Source: Pleomorphovibrio marinus
Lineage (GTDB): Bacteria; Bacteroidota; Bacteroidia; Cytophagales; Cyclobacteriaceae
NCBI RefSeq assembly: GCF_003347495.1
Contig: NZ_QCXY01000001.1
Location: forward strand, 310,001-374,000
Length of the DNA: 64,000 nt
Direction: 5' to 3'
Positions 18,462 to 26,573 of the stretch are shown here, one piece after another. The notes below the pieces were generated by a model, which was not told where the DNA came from, searched no databases, and saw nothing but the letters and a program-made list of their open reading frames with translations. The first letter of the stretch is position 1, and every line of letters begins with the position of its first letter. The position numbers and the translations under genes were made by a program.

Positions 18462-18904
18462 GGCAAAAACTCATCCACCTTACCACCGTACCTATGAACT
18501 TCCCTGATAATGGTGGAGCTGATGGCTGCAAATTCTGGGGAGGTAATTAAAAAAACCGTTTCCAACTCTTCGTTCAAGTAGCGGTTCATCTGGCTAATGG
18601 TATTTTCATATTCAAAATCTGTGGTGTTCCGGAGACCTCTCAGCAAATAGGTAGCTCCATGCTTCTTTGCCAAGGAGGAGGTAAGTTCATTGTATAGCAC
18701 CACTTTCACTTCAGGGATATTTTGGTAAACCTTTTCAATCTTTCCCACCATAAGTTCAATGTCGAAATAACGATTCTTTTTGGAGGTATTGTGACCGATA
18801 CTGATGACGATTTGGTCAAACAATTTCAACCCTCTCAATACTATATCATGGTGCCCCATAGTGTAAGGGTCAAAAGATCCGGGAAACAAGGCGATTTTTT
18901 TCAT
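18449..18904 (-). CDS. coaD: Pantetheine-phosphate adenylyltransferase
   Basis: 151 residues; adenylates 4'-phosphopantetheine to dephospho-CoA. Seen: the nucleotidyl-transferase start ALFPGSFDPYTMGHHDIVLRG (TxGH motif), YLLRGLRNTTDFEYENTISQMNRYL and SSTIIREVHRYGGKVDEFLP (ISSTxxR motif). Normal length. Follows the DUF3822 gene by 8 bp, the usual Bacteroidota arrangement. Confidence 0.97.
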   Translation of the reverse strand: MKKIALFPGSFDPYTMGHHDIVLRGLKLFDQIVISIGHNTSKKNRYFDIELMVGKIEKVYQNIPEVKVVLYNELTSSLAKKHGATYLLRGLRNTTDFEYENTISQMNRYLNEELETVFLITSPEFAAISSTIIREVHRYGGKVDEFLPYEV

Positions 18905-18912
18905 GTAATTAA

Positions 18913-19746
18913 CTACAAAGACCAGGAAGCTTCCAAAAGGCCAGTATTCTTGAAGCTTTCTGCACCAGGATAATATAAAACTTTTTCTTCAGGGGTTTTT
19001 ACAGCAATCTCCTGGAAATAGGGTTCCAGTCCCTCTCTGCTGCAACCGATGTAGGATAAGTCTCCTAGGACCGTCAGTTTTGTGGAAGAACGATTGAATC
19101 CCAATTGCTGAATAGTGGCGAGGGCATATTTCAAAAATTCCTTTTCATTTCCTACTCTAAAAAGATTGAACAATTCAAGGCCTCCAGATCGGAATGCTCC
19201 AAAATATACATTATCGGGAATTATACTTGCATATAAATCTTGTTGAGTACCCCCTTCTGCTTGATCCATGAGAAAATCCAAATGCATTGCGGCCCCATGC
19301 TGTACCTCCAGCTCTGGGATTGAATTGTCCAGAAAACCCAGAACATCCTTGGGAGCAGATCCCAACACCTGAATACTATTTTGGTGCACCCCCTGGTAGA
19401 AAACCTCACAAGAGGCCACATCCAAATTTTGGCTGAACTTGAGATAGGTGTTTTTCTGGGTTGGGTCAAAGAGTGCGGTGGGCACCAAGCAAAACCTCTC
19501 CTGATGTACGTACAACCTCCCGAGTGTATTTTGGGATTGAATGAACTCATCAGACTGGACAATCCCCTCCAGTTCAGTTTCTGTTTGGTAGGTATATAAG
19601 TTTATCCCCAATACCCTGTTTTCATCATCTAGGGCTTGGATAACCAAAAGCTTTGGGTATAAGAAAAGCGACAAACTGGAAACCTTTTCTAGTTCCAGTT
19701 TGTCGCCTTTGAATTTTGTGACTATATATTCTTCAGAACTGTTCAA
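18913..19746 (-). CDS. DUF3822 family protein
   Basis: 277 residues of the Bacteroidota family DUF3822. Its fold is thought to be actin/ASKHA-like, with no known activity. Seen: LSLFLYPKLLVIQALDDENRVLGINLY, the middle VASCEVFYQGVHQNSIQVLGSAP and the C-terminal GDLSYIGCSREGLEPYFQEI. The start is a TTG at 19746, one base after the stop of the preceding gene; no ATG is available near. Its place directly before coaD is conserved across the phylum, so a coupling to CoA synthesis or to an RNA methyltransferase elsewhere is possible but unproven. Confidence 0.85.
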   Translation of the reverse strand: MNSSEEYIVTKFKGDKLELEKVSSLSLFLYPKLLVIQALDDENRVLGINLYTYQTETELEGIVQSDEFIQSQNTLGRLYVHQERFCLVPTALFDPTQKNTYLKFSQNLDVASCEVFYQGVHQNSIQVLGSAPKDVLGFLDNSIPELEVQHGAAMHLDFLMDQAEGGTQQDLYASIIPDNVYFGAFRSGGLELFNLFRVGNEKEFLKYALATIQQLGFNRSSTKLTVLGDLSYIGCSREGLEPYFQEIAVKTPEEKVLYYPGAESFKNTGLLEASWSL

Positions 19747-19747
19747 C

Positions 19748-20329
19748 TTATTCCCAATTTCCGGAAGTAGAGGAATCTGTTCTTGAACCCACTCTCAACG
19801 CCTTTTCGTTGTTGTTTCTCCTTCTTTCTGGATTGATGGGAGCTGGGTCTCTGATTTCAAATACAGCTATTTCCCTGTTGCTTCTTTCAATTTTGTCTGC
19901 AAAGAACTCAAATTGTTTTCCCTGAGATCCAGGCACTACATTCAGCGTTTCCAAGTTAAAGTCAGGGTATTTCCTTTCATTAAACAAAGAATCTTCAACT
20001 CTTCTGGATCCAAGAGTGTCATAGGTCACTGTGGTTTCTTCTTTACCATAGTCAAGAAGTTCTGTTGTTTCCGTTCTTTGGATTATCCAGATTTCGCCGT
20101 CAGCTATAAATTCCCTGAGATCTTCCCAATTATCGGCATACTCCCCGTAACTTGCCCTGTAGGCTACTTGCGCATCTCTGAGCATTTGGAGCTTTTCAAT
20201 GATTCTGGCTTCAGTTCTCATAAGCCTCTTTTCCTCCTCCACGACTTCATCCACGCCTAGGTACAATCTATAACCAAGGCCAAGGGCTCCAAGGAGAAAT
20301 ACTACGGATAATATTCTGGTAAGCGTCAT
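19748..20329 (-). CDS. Hypothetical single-pass membrane protein upstream of DUF3822
   Basis: 193 residues. One N-terminal helix (MTLTRILSVVFLLGALGLGYRLYLGV) is followed by a coiled-coil-like stretch (EEEKRLMRTEARIIEKLQMLRDAQVAYRASYGEYADNWEDLREFI), reminiscent of pilin-like proteins but without a prepilin cleavage motif. The tail is charged and probably disordered (NPERRRNNNEKALRVGSRTDSSTSGNWE). Function unknown. The TAA overlaps the start region of DUF3822, so the block 19748-coaD is one operon. Confidence 0.75.
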   Translation of the reverse strand: MTLTRILSVVFLLGALGLGYRLYLGVDEVVEEEKRLMRTEARIIEKLQMLRDAQVAYRASYGEYADNWEDLREFIADGEIWIIQRTETTELLDYGKEETTVTYDTLGSRRVEDSLFNERKYPDFNLETLNVVPGSQGKQFEFFADKIERSNREIAVFEIRDPAPINPERRRNNNEKALRVGSRTDSSTSGNWE

Positions 20330-20391
20330 TTTAGATAGTTGTTTTAAACCTAATATTAAGTTTCTAAAGGATTGATGGTTTTTTCCAAATG

Positions 20392-20895
20392 CTATTTTAT
20401 GGAATTATTTTCAAAATTAAAATATCCTTTCCACATTCTTACGTCCTTTATGGAATTTATCCCCAAAAACACGTCATGGACTTCTCCTTTTCCCAAGATT
20501 TTGATTTCATCCACACTAAGATAACGAATATCATCGATAACTTGGTATGACGGGGAGAGTTCTGGATCTCCACCAAGCTCTAGCTGACCTGCCATCTCCT
20601 TCACCTCAAAAAATAATTCTATAGCATGAAGTGGTGGATTTAAGAATTCATGGATAAATAGAAACTCATTTACATCAACAACCAAACCTGTCTCTTCCTT
20701 GAATTCCCGAATCACATTTTGCTCAGCAGAACTTCCGTACTTCATGCCTCCTCCTGGCACATTCCAGAAAATTTTCCCTTCTCCCATCTTATGCCTTACC
20801 ATGAGTAATTTTTCATCCTTAATGAGTATCCCATTTACCCTGGTTCGAAGCCTGCCTCCGAATTTCTGCTCTATTTCCCTTTTTAATTCTGACAT
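20392..20895 (-). CDS. Nudix hydrolase
   Basis: 167 residues. The Nudix box GGGMKYGSSAEQNVIREFKEETGLVV is canonical (GX5EX7REUXEEXGU). The first strand (RTRVNGILIKDEKLLMVRHKMGEGKIFWNVPGGG) is typical of ADP-ribose/NADH or small-nucleotide pyrophosphatases. The substrate is not clear from sequence. Divergent from the helicase gene at 20932, with only 36 bp between the starts. Confidence 0.87.
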   Translation of the reverse strand: MSELKREIEQKFGGRLRTRVNGILIKDEKLLMVRHKMGEGKIFWNVPGGGMKYGSSAEQNVIREFKEETGLVVDVNEFLFIHEFLNPPLHAIELFFEVKEMAGQLELGGDPELSPSYQVIDDIRYLSVDEIKILGKGEVHDVFLGINSIKDVRMWKGYFNFENNSIK

Positions 20896-20931
20896 TATAC
20901 ACTTAGATTAGCAGTAAAGATAAGCCAGACC

Positions 20932-22341
20932 TTGAACAAGCCCTCCCATTTGATCAAAAGATTTTTTCCCTATACCCCCACAGCAGGACAACTAGATTTT
21001 TTTTCAAAAATGGACGATTTCCTATCCCTAAATAGGATAGCCAAAAATACTTTTATACTAAAAGGGTACGCAGGAACTGGGAAAACCTCCGTTCTTGCCG
21101 CCTTGGTAAAGGCTCTTCCCCATATCAAATTAAAATCCATAATGTTAGCACCTACCGGCAGGGCAGCAAAAGTATTGGGAGGGTATGCTGGGAAGACTGG
21201 CTTCACTATTCATAAGATCATTTACAAACCTAATTCTCCAGAAACTGGGGATGGCTTCTCCCTGCAAAAAAACTACTATCAAAACATGGTCTTCATCGTT
21301 GATGAGGCTTCCATGCTTGCAGATGAGCAAGGCAGTGGAAATCATCTTTTAAGGGATCTTTTGAACTTTGTATTCGAGCATGACACCAATCGTCTTTTGC
21401 TTATCGGAGATGATGCACAACTTCCTCCAGTGGGTAGTGAAAGAAGCCCTGGATTGGATCAGGACTACCTAAAGTATCACTTTAGGTTGAACGTTATGGA
21501 AAATGTGCTAACCGAAGTCATGCGGCAACAGGCAGACTCCGGAATACTACATAATGCCACAAACCTTCGAAATCAGTTACAAGAGAAAAGGCCACAGATA
21601 TATTTTCATAGCAAAAGGTTTCATGATTTCTTCAGAATGACTGGCGAAAAGTTGGAGGATGGCCTTAGATACGCCTACGAAAAATTTGGTGTGGACGAGA
21701 CTACCATCATCACCCGCTCCAACAAAATGGCTGTGCAGTACAACCAATATATCCGTAGAAGCATCTTCTTCTATGAGGACGAAATTTCCGCAGGGGATAG
21801 GCTGATGATTGTCAAAAACAACTACACCTACTTAGAAGAGGGTGGAAACCTTAATTTTTTAGCGAATGGGGACTTTGTGGAAATCATAAAAATACGTTCA
21901 TTTGAGGAACTCTATGGATTGCGTTTTGCCACTTTAGAACTCAGGCTAGTGGACTACCCTGATGAACCGTACTTCGAGGCTAAAATTATGTTAGACACTC
22001 TTTATTCAAACACTCCTGCCCTGGAACCCGAAAAATGGCAGCGGCTATATTCAGAGGTGATGGAGGATTATAAAGATTGCAGCAGTAAAGTGGAATTTCG
22101 GGAATCCTTAAAAAAAGACCCTTTTTTGAATGCTTTGCAAGTGAAGTTTGCCTATGCCCTAACTTGCCACAAATCACAAGGAGGACAATGGGCAGCTGTT
22201 TTTGTGGATCAGGGATATTTGACAGATGAACAATTAGATAGGCAATATATTCGTTGGCTATATACTGCCATGACTAGGGCAAAAGAACAACTGTTTATGG
22301 TGAACTTTCATGGCAAATTTTTCATTAAGGAATTGAATTAA
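20932..22341 (+). CDS. RecD-like ATP-dependent helicase
   Basis: 469 residues, superfamily 1. Walker A GYAGTGKTS (45-53), Walker B IVDEASML (about 122-129), QLPPVGSE (motif III, after GDDA), and the C-terminal UvrD_C_2-like block YALTCHKSQGGQW...RWLYTAMTRAKEQL (motifs V-VI) are present. It lacks the N-terminal domains of RecD2 and any RecBC partner here, so it is a short stand-alone 5'-3' helicase related to RecD/Dda. The start is a TTG at 20932 (MNKPSHLIKRFFPYTPTAGQ); I see no better ATG that keeps the N-terminal Q-motif-like PTAGQ. Confidence 0.87.
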   Translation: MNKPSHLIKRFFPYTPTAGQLDFFSKMDDFLSLNRIAKNTFILKGYAGTGKTSVLAALVKALPHIKLKSIMLAPTGRAAKVLGGYAGKTGFTIHKIIYKPNSPETGDGFSLQKNYYQNMVFIVDEASMLADEQGSGNHLLRDLLNFVFEHDTNRLLLIGDDAQLPPVGSERSPGLDQDYLKYHFRLNVMENVLTEVMRQQADSGILHNATNLRNQLQEKRPQIYFHSKRFHDFFRMTGEKLEDGLRYAYEKFGVDETTIITRSNKMAVQYNQYIRRSIFFYEDEISAGDRLMIVKNNYTYLEEGGNLNFLANGDFVEIIKIRSFEELYGLRFATLELRLVDYPDEPYFEAKIMLDTLYSNTPALEPEKWQRLYSEVMEDYKDCSSKVEFRESLKKDPFLNALQVKFAYALTCHKSQGGQWAAVFVDQGYLTDEQLDRQYIRWLYTAMTRAKEQLFMVNFHGKFFIKELN

Positions 22342-22393
22342 ACCCGCTGGGTAGTTTTAGCGTAAAACAAAAATTGAAATCAAAATCATAACA

Positions 22394-22795
22394 ATGAAAA
22401 AGTTAATGCTAGTTTGTGCATTAGGGATCTTGGTCACTTTTGCAGTCTCTGCACAGGAAAAATCTGCAGATAGCCCTGTTTTGGCTTTTAATGAATCCTC
22501 CAAAGATTTTGGGGATATCACTCAAGGCGAAAAAGTAGAGCATGTTTTTAAGTTTGAAAATAAGGGAAATTCCCCCTTGATTATCTCCAATGTGGCGGCT
22601 TCATGTGGCTGCACAGTTCCAAACTGGCCCAAGGATCCAGTTCCTCCCGGTGAAAAAGGAGAAATAAAGGTAACTTTTAATTCCTCCGGTAAAATGGGCA
22701 AGCAAAACAGTGTGGTAAGGATTTACTCCAATGCCTCTGAGCCCATTGAGAAAGTCTCCATGATTTCCAATGTACTGCCTAAGGGAGGCAAGTAA
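22394..22795 (+). CDS. Secreted DUF1573 domain protein
   Basis: 133 residues. A signal peptide (MKKLMLVCALGILVTFAVSAQ) is followed by a single Ig-like (ASH/MSP-type) domain: FGDITQGEKVEHVFKFENKGNSPLIISNVAASCGCTVPNWPKDPVPPGEKGEIKVTFNSSGK. CGC is typical of DUF1573 proteins of Bacteroidota. Probably a periplasmic or surface protein; no enzymatic activity expected. Preceded by 52 bp after the helicase, so perhaps co-transcribed with it. Confidence 0.88.
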   Translation: MKKLMLVCALGILVTFAVSAQEKSADSPVLAFNESSKDFGDITQGEKVEHVFKFENKGNSPLIISNVAASCGCTVPNWPKDPVPPGEKGEIKVTFNSSGKMGKQNSVVRIYSNASEPIEKVSMISNVLPKGGK

Positions 22796-22839
22796 TAAAT
22801 TCACGACATTTCCACCTCTTTCTAAACAACTTATAGGGA

Positions 22840-23481
22840 TTATAGGGAGAGGTGTTTATGTTGCCTTATTGCCATTGATGAAATCTCTTCTGCCCAAAGG
22901 CTATAAATGGAGGCATTGGGATGCAAGAGGTCAAGCGAGAGAAAATCTTCCCGGCCTCCTATTTCCCTGTATTGCGCAGTGATTTCTACATAATTAAAAC
23001 CCCTTTTTGCTGAAACCATCCGGTTAATAGCATTAAAGCTATCAATTACTTTGGCATTTTCTTTTACGTTTATTCCCTTGGAGGCAGCATATGGCGTTAC
23101 CCCCCAATCGGGAATGGAAAGCACATACACCCTTTTTGACTGCCCACCTGCCATTTCAAGACATTTTTCGGAAATTAAGCTAAACTCTCTTTCGTAGGTT
23201 TTTGGATCATCTCCCCTGTATTGGTTGTTTACCCCTAAGAGTAAGGTAATCAAGTCAAATGTTTCTCCATGAAACCAGGATTTTTCGGACATTGCCTGTA
23301 TAAATTGTCCCGTGGTCCACCCCGTCTCCGCTACCCTATGTTCCATAGAAATGGGTATTCCCATTTTGTTGAGTTTACTTTCAAGTTGTTCCGGGAAGCC
23401 CTCTCCCTCAGTCACCCCCTCCCCTAATGTGTAGGAATCCCCAAGTGCAAGATATTTTAATCCCATTTTTTTGCTCTCCAT
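22840..23481 (-). CDS. SGNH/GDSL-type esterase
   Basis: 213 residues. Block I GDSYTLGEGV (catalytic Ser), block III-like LLLGVNNQYRGDDP (Asn instead of the usual GxND Gly-x-Asn-Asp context) and block V SLDLLHPN (Asp and His of the triad) fit the SGNH hydrolase fold. No signal peptide was seen, so the enzyme is probably cytoplasmic. Ester substrate unknown. Lies 27 bp after the M1 peptidase gene start region and runs in the same direction as it, downstream-to-upstream order GDSL after M1 is reversed: the GDSL gene precedes M1 in transcription order. Confidence 0.85.
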   Translation of the reverse strand: MESKKMGLKYLALGDSYTLGEGVTEGEGFPEQLESKLNKMGIPISMEHRVAETGWTTGQFIQAMSEKSWFHGETFDLITLLLGVNNQYRGDDPKTYEREFSLISEKCLEMAGGQSKRVYVLSIPDWGVTPYAASKGINVKENAKVIDSFNAINRMVSAKRGFNYVEITAQYREIGGREDFLSLDLLHPNASIYSLWAEEISSMAIRQHKHLSL

Positions 23482-23508
23482 AGATTTTTCCCTTTGTAAG
23501 CACCTAAT

Positions 23509-25107
23509 CTAAGGCCTCTTTGAAAATAAATACCAATCCTGAGGATCCACCTTTGGTTCACTGGAACTTTCTATCAATTTTGGTTTCGCGGACAGGTCTA
23601 CCTTCTCATTTCCCCTTTCAGTAACTATTTCCACCGGTAAGGAGAAATCAATATTTGGTAAACTCACCTCATATCCTCTTTTCCCCATTTTCTTAATCCT
23701 TACCTCAGGGAGTTCTGTTTCATATAAGTACCACTGAAAAAACCCTTGCAATGGGTATTCGGTATAGCCCTGAATAAAGCGGATAACTTCCTCCGTGTTG
23801 GCCTGGTTTTCGTAAATGAAAGGTGGATGGGAAGCCAATTCTTTCAGCATTCTGAAAAACACCTCCTCTCCAAGCAGGTGTCTTAAACTGTGCATGATGT
23901 AGGCACCCTTGTAATACACGTCTATGTGGTAAGCTTTATCGGCAGGGGTGGCAATCTTTCCTGCTACTGGTTTTTCGTTAAGAATATTCCTTTTTGTGTC
24001 CGCCACCTTTTCGTGATATGCCTCTATGCCTCCGTGGTGGTCGTAAAACAACCAATCCCCATAGGTGGTAATGCCCTCATGTATCCAAAAATCAGCCCAA
24101 TCCCCCACTGACAGTTTGTTCCCAAACCATTCATGGCCAAGTTCATGATGGAGAAGCCAATCGTACCACACCTCACCCATCCTTACAAACTGGAAGTTGT
24201 TTCCGTATCCATTGATGGTCTGGTGTTCCATTCCCAAATAGGGGGTCTCTACTACCGCAACCTTATCTTCGGGAAAGGGATAAGAGCCAAAATAGTTTTC
24301 ATGCGTCTTGATGCTGTTTTCTAAAACCGAAGCCAGTAGGGCAGCTTTATCCTGGTTTTCCCCCAAAACATACACCTGCAAGGAGACCTCCTCTCCTGAG
24401 GAAGAAAAGAATTCTTGCTCATGAAGAAAAAATTTGCCGATGGTGAAGTTGATGTTGTAATTCATGATAGGATAATCCGTAGACCAATGAAAGGTGGTAT
24501 CCGTTTCAGAGGCCGAGGTATCGAGTAATTTCCCATTGGAAGCAACAGTATAGGGTTTAGGTACCGTGATTTTTATTTCTGCCCCATTTTCAGGTTTATT
24601 TGAGGGGTGGTCCAGACAAGGCATAAAAAGTTTTCCTCCTTCGTTTTGAGCACTAAGACCTACCCAGTGGTTCCCATTATCATCCTTTTCCCAAGTGAAC
24701 CCTCCTACCCATGGGGGATTGGAGGCCACTGGAGTCTTGCCCTTGTAATAAATAGTGATTTTATCTGGAAAAGCCCCCTCCATCTCAATATCCAAATATT
24801 CGCCATCATGCTTAAAAGCGTACTCCCTTTGGTCAGCAACCACCTTTATAACCTCATAGGTATCTATTAATTGTAGTCTAAGTATTTCGACTTCTGCCAG
24901 TTTTTGCAAACTTAGGGTAGCAGACCCATCCAGTACCCCATTTTCTAGGTCTATTTTTAAATCCAGGGCATAATGGGTCACTTTAAATGTCGATTGAAGA
25001 GGATCCAAAGCACCCCCCCAGGTCCATTGTCTTTGCCATTGCGCATGGAGTTGAAAAGAAACAAGGGTAAAAAAAAGGATAATAAGAAAGGGGAGTTTTA
25101 TTTTCAT
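23509..25107 (-). CDS. Secreted M1 family zinc metallopeptidase
   Basis: 532 residues. Signal peptide (MKIKLPFLIILFFTLVSFQLHAQ), N-terminal beta domain, then a gluzincin catalytic domain: exopeptidase-type loop GMEH (292-295, in place of GAMEN), HELGH (321-325) and the third zinc ligand Glu344 (WIHEGITTYGDW). The arrangement is that of M1 aminopeptidases, though it lacks the large C-terminal helical domain of PepN (532 versus about 870 residues). Exported; releases amino acids from peptides. The start codon is immediately preceded by the 3' half of a dispersed leader repeat (25108-25188), whose 5' half was separated by an IS110 element. Confidence 0.92.
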   Translation of the reverse strand: MKIKLPFLIILFFTLVSFQLHAQWQRQWTWGGALDPLQSTFKVTHYALDLKIDLENGVLDGSATLSLQKLAEVEILRLQLIDTYEVIKVVADQREYAFKHDGEYLDIEMEGAFPDKITIYYKGKTPVASNPPWVGGFTWEKDDNGNHWVGLSAQNEGGKLFMPCLDHPSNKPENGAEIKITVPKPYTVASNGKLLDTSASETDTTFHWSTDYPIMNYNINFTIGKFFLHEQEFFSSSGEEVSLQVYVLGENQDKAALLASVLENSIKTHENYFGSYPFPEDKVAVVETPYLGMEHQTINGYGNNFQFVRMGEVWYDWLLHHELGHEWFGNKLSVGDWADFWIHEGITTYGDWLFYDHHGGIEAYHEKVADTKRNILNEKPVAGKIATPADKAYHIDVYYKGAYIMHSLRHLLGEEVFFRMLKELASHPPFIYENQANTEEVIRFIQGYTEYPLQGFFQWYLYETELPEVRIKKMGKRGYEVSLPNIDFSLPVEIVTERGNEKVDLSAKPKLIESSSEPKVDPQDWYLFSKRP

Positions 25108-25188
25108 ATGTTTATAATTGATTTTCAGCGGTCATATAGCCTGCCCCGGACTCGCTTCGGGGGAATCTCGCAACGCCCCGATAGCTAT
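25108..25188 (-). repeat. Dispersed leader repeat, copy 1, promoter-proximal half
   Basis: Read on the minus strand it runs ATAGCTATCGGGGC, TTGCGAGATTC, the hairpin CCCCGAAGCGAGTCCGGGG (25162-25144), GGCTATATGACC and AATTATAAACATATG, the last three bases being the M1 start. Its 5' half is found at 26519-26560 on the far side of the IS110 element. Confidence 0.85.
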
Positions 25189-25274
25189 ACCTTTAGATTT
25201 GTTAAATGTTAATAATCTAAGATTATTGTTATAGTTATCAACATTGAGGGGGGTCTGGGGGGAGACTCATAACT

Positions 25275-25455
25275 TGTGGATTACTGTGGGTAACCTTAAA
25301 TTTAGGAACAGGAACGGGGTGAACTTATTGGCTATCTAGGATATCAAGCCCTATGTCCCGTATTAGTCCCCGTTCCAAGTTCCGGCTGCCAAGAGAACCA
25401 GTTAGAATATTAGGTTAGCAGACCTTCTAAAGGTTTTAGTTCCGGCAGCCATAAT
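25275..25455 (+). ncRNA. Predicted IS110 bridge RNA
   Basis: Three hairpins lie in order. A 5' stem-loop: GG(A)TTAC/GTAACC, 25278-25295. A target-binding loop closed by GGAACGGGG (25311-25319) and CCCCGTTCC (25368-25376). A donor-binding loop closed by GGCTGCC (25384-25390) and GGCAGCC (25444-25450). In the target loop, ATGTCCCGTAT (25353-25363) pairs with the right target side ATACGGGGCAT (26516-26526), eleven pairs with one G-U; TGGCTAT (25329-25335) matches the left target strand TAGCTAT with one wobble. In the donor loop, TTAGAATA (25402-25409) equals the right element end, and TCTAAAGGT (25426-25434) is complementary to the left end ACCTTTAGA. This order and polarity fit the IS621 bridge RNA. 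RNA ends are estimates. Confidence 0.85.
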
Positions 25456-25479
25456 TTGTGAATATTTAACAGTAAAGTT

Positions 25480-26475
25480 ATGAAATTTAGAGCATTTATC
25501 GGTATTGACGTAAGTAAATCCACCATCGATGTCTATTTGAGGAACGCCGGGAAGCATATGGTGTTTGCAAATGATCTGGAGGGGTTTGAGGCCATGGTCG
25601 AATGGCTTATGGATATTTTGGGACAGCTGACCCATGATGAGATGCTGTTGGGTCTAGAACACACTGGGCTTTACAGCGAGCTTTTGATAGGTTTCCTGAA
25701 CGGCCAGAATTTTCCTTTTACGGTACTGCCCGGATTGGAGCTGAAAAAGTCGCTGGGGATCAGAAGAGGCAAATCAGACAAAGTTGACTCAAAGGACATT
25801 GCCGAATATATCTATGAGAAAAGAGAGAGGGTCAAGCTGTTTGAAATGCCATCCAAAAACCTGGAATCGATAAAAAAGCTCGCTTCTTACAGGGAACGTT
25901 TGGTGAAGGAAAGAACCGCATGCACAACCCGGCTTAAAGAATACCAAAATGTCCATGAAAGGGAGGATTTCGAGATATATGTCAATTCCCATACAAGGGT
26001 TATCAACTGCCTGGACGAAGAGATCAAAAAGATACAGGCTGAAATAGAACGCCTGATCAGGGACGACCTGGAATTATCAAGGCAATACCGGCTAATCCAG
26101 TCTATCAAGGGAGTAGGCCCCCAGACTGCCGCAATCATGATTGTTTTGACAAGGGGGTTTACTTCGTTTGAGAACTGGAGAAAGTTTGCAAGCTATGCAG
26201 GCATAGCCCCTTTTCCAAACCAGTCAGGCACGTACACCGGAAAGACAAAGACTAGCAAACTGGCAAATAAGCGTATCAAATCACTTTTGTCCATGTGTGC
26301 GGGCGTGGCCATACAGTACAATCCCGAGATCAAACGCTATTACGAAAGAAGAATCGAGGAAGGCAAAAACAAAATGAGTACAATGAACATCATAAGAAAC
26401 AAACTCGTATCAAGGATCTTTGCGGTAATAGAAAGAGGTTCGCCTTATGTAGACACTATGAAATATGCCGCCTAA
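25480..26475 (+). CDS. IS110 family transposase (bridge-RNA-guided recombinase)
   Basis: 331 residues, full length. The N-terminal RuvC-like DEDD domain has Asp10 (IGIDVSKSTID), Glu60 (LGLEHTG), and Asp100/Asp103 (GKSDKVDSKDIAEY). A coiled-coil (about residues 125-200) links to the C-terminal Transposase_20 domain (LIQSIKGVGPQTAAIMIV... FASYAGIAPFPNQSGTYTGKTKTSKLANKRIKSLL) with the catalytic serine Ser249 in NQSGT. All expected residues are intact, so the enzyme may be active. The start ATG lies 25 bp after the predicted bridge RNA, the usual order for IS110-group (not IS1111-group) elements. Confidence 0.95.
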   Translation: MKFRAFIGIDVSKSTIDVYLRNAGKHMVFANDLEGFEAMVEWLMDILGQLTHDEMLLGLEHTGLYSELLIGFLNGQNFPFTVLPGLELKKSLGIRRGKSDKVDSKDIAEYIYEKRERVKLFEMPSKNLESIKKLASYRERLVKERTACTTRLKEYQNVHEREDFEIYVNSHTRVINCLDEEIKKIQAEIERLIRDDLELSRQYRLIQSIKGVGPQTAAIMIVLTRGFTSFENWRKFASYAGIAPFPNQSGTYTGKTKTSKLANKRIKSLLSMCAGVAIQYNPEIKRYYERRIEEGKNKMSTMNIIRNKLVSRIFAVIERGSPYVDTMKYAA

Positions 26476-26518
26476 AAATCAAAAATTGTACTATTCCACT
26501 TGCTTTAATCTTAGAATA

Positions 26519-26560
26519 CGGGGCATCCCAGTGTGTGACGTGCTCGTCATGTTCGATTTC
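26519..26560 (-). repeat. Dispersed leader repeat, copy 1, distal half cut off by IS110
   Basis: On the minus strand it reads GAAATCGAACATGACGAGCA, CGTCACACACTGGGATG and CCCCG, then stops at the IS110 right end. The same order without interruption is seen at 28915 and 56730. It begins only 13 bp after the GNAT stop codon, so the original locus was probably GNAT, leader repeat, M1 peptidase in one direction. Confidence 0.85.
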
Positions 26561-26573
26561 AAAGATTAAACTT

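Larger units (their letters stand above)
25189..26518 (+). mobile_element. IS110 family insertion sequence (about 1.33 kb)
   Basis: The element holds one transposase gene and an upstream non-coding part with a bridge-RNA-like structure. The ends are defined by sequence: ACCTTTAG (25189-25196) at the left and TTAGAATA (26511-26518) at the right are both matched by guides in the predicted RNA. The trinucleotide ATA occurs at both junctions (25187-25189 and 26516-26518), as expected for the short shared core of IS110 recombination; the exact core dinucleotide within it cannot be fixed. No terminal inverted repeats, normal for the family. The flanks join to GCCCCGATAGCTATACGGGGC, almost a palindrome, belonging to a dispersed leader repeat. 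Confidence 0.9.

Noticed and set aside
25200-25230. Terminal inverted repeat of the IS (AATAATCTAAGATTATT)
   Set aside because: It is a local palindrome about 20 bp inside the left end with only a weak similarity to the right end; IS110 elements normally lack terminal inverted repeats, and the guide matches place the ends elsewhere.
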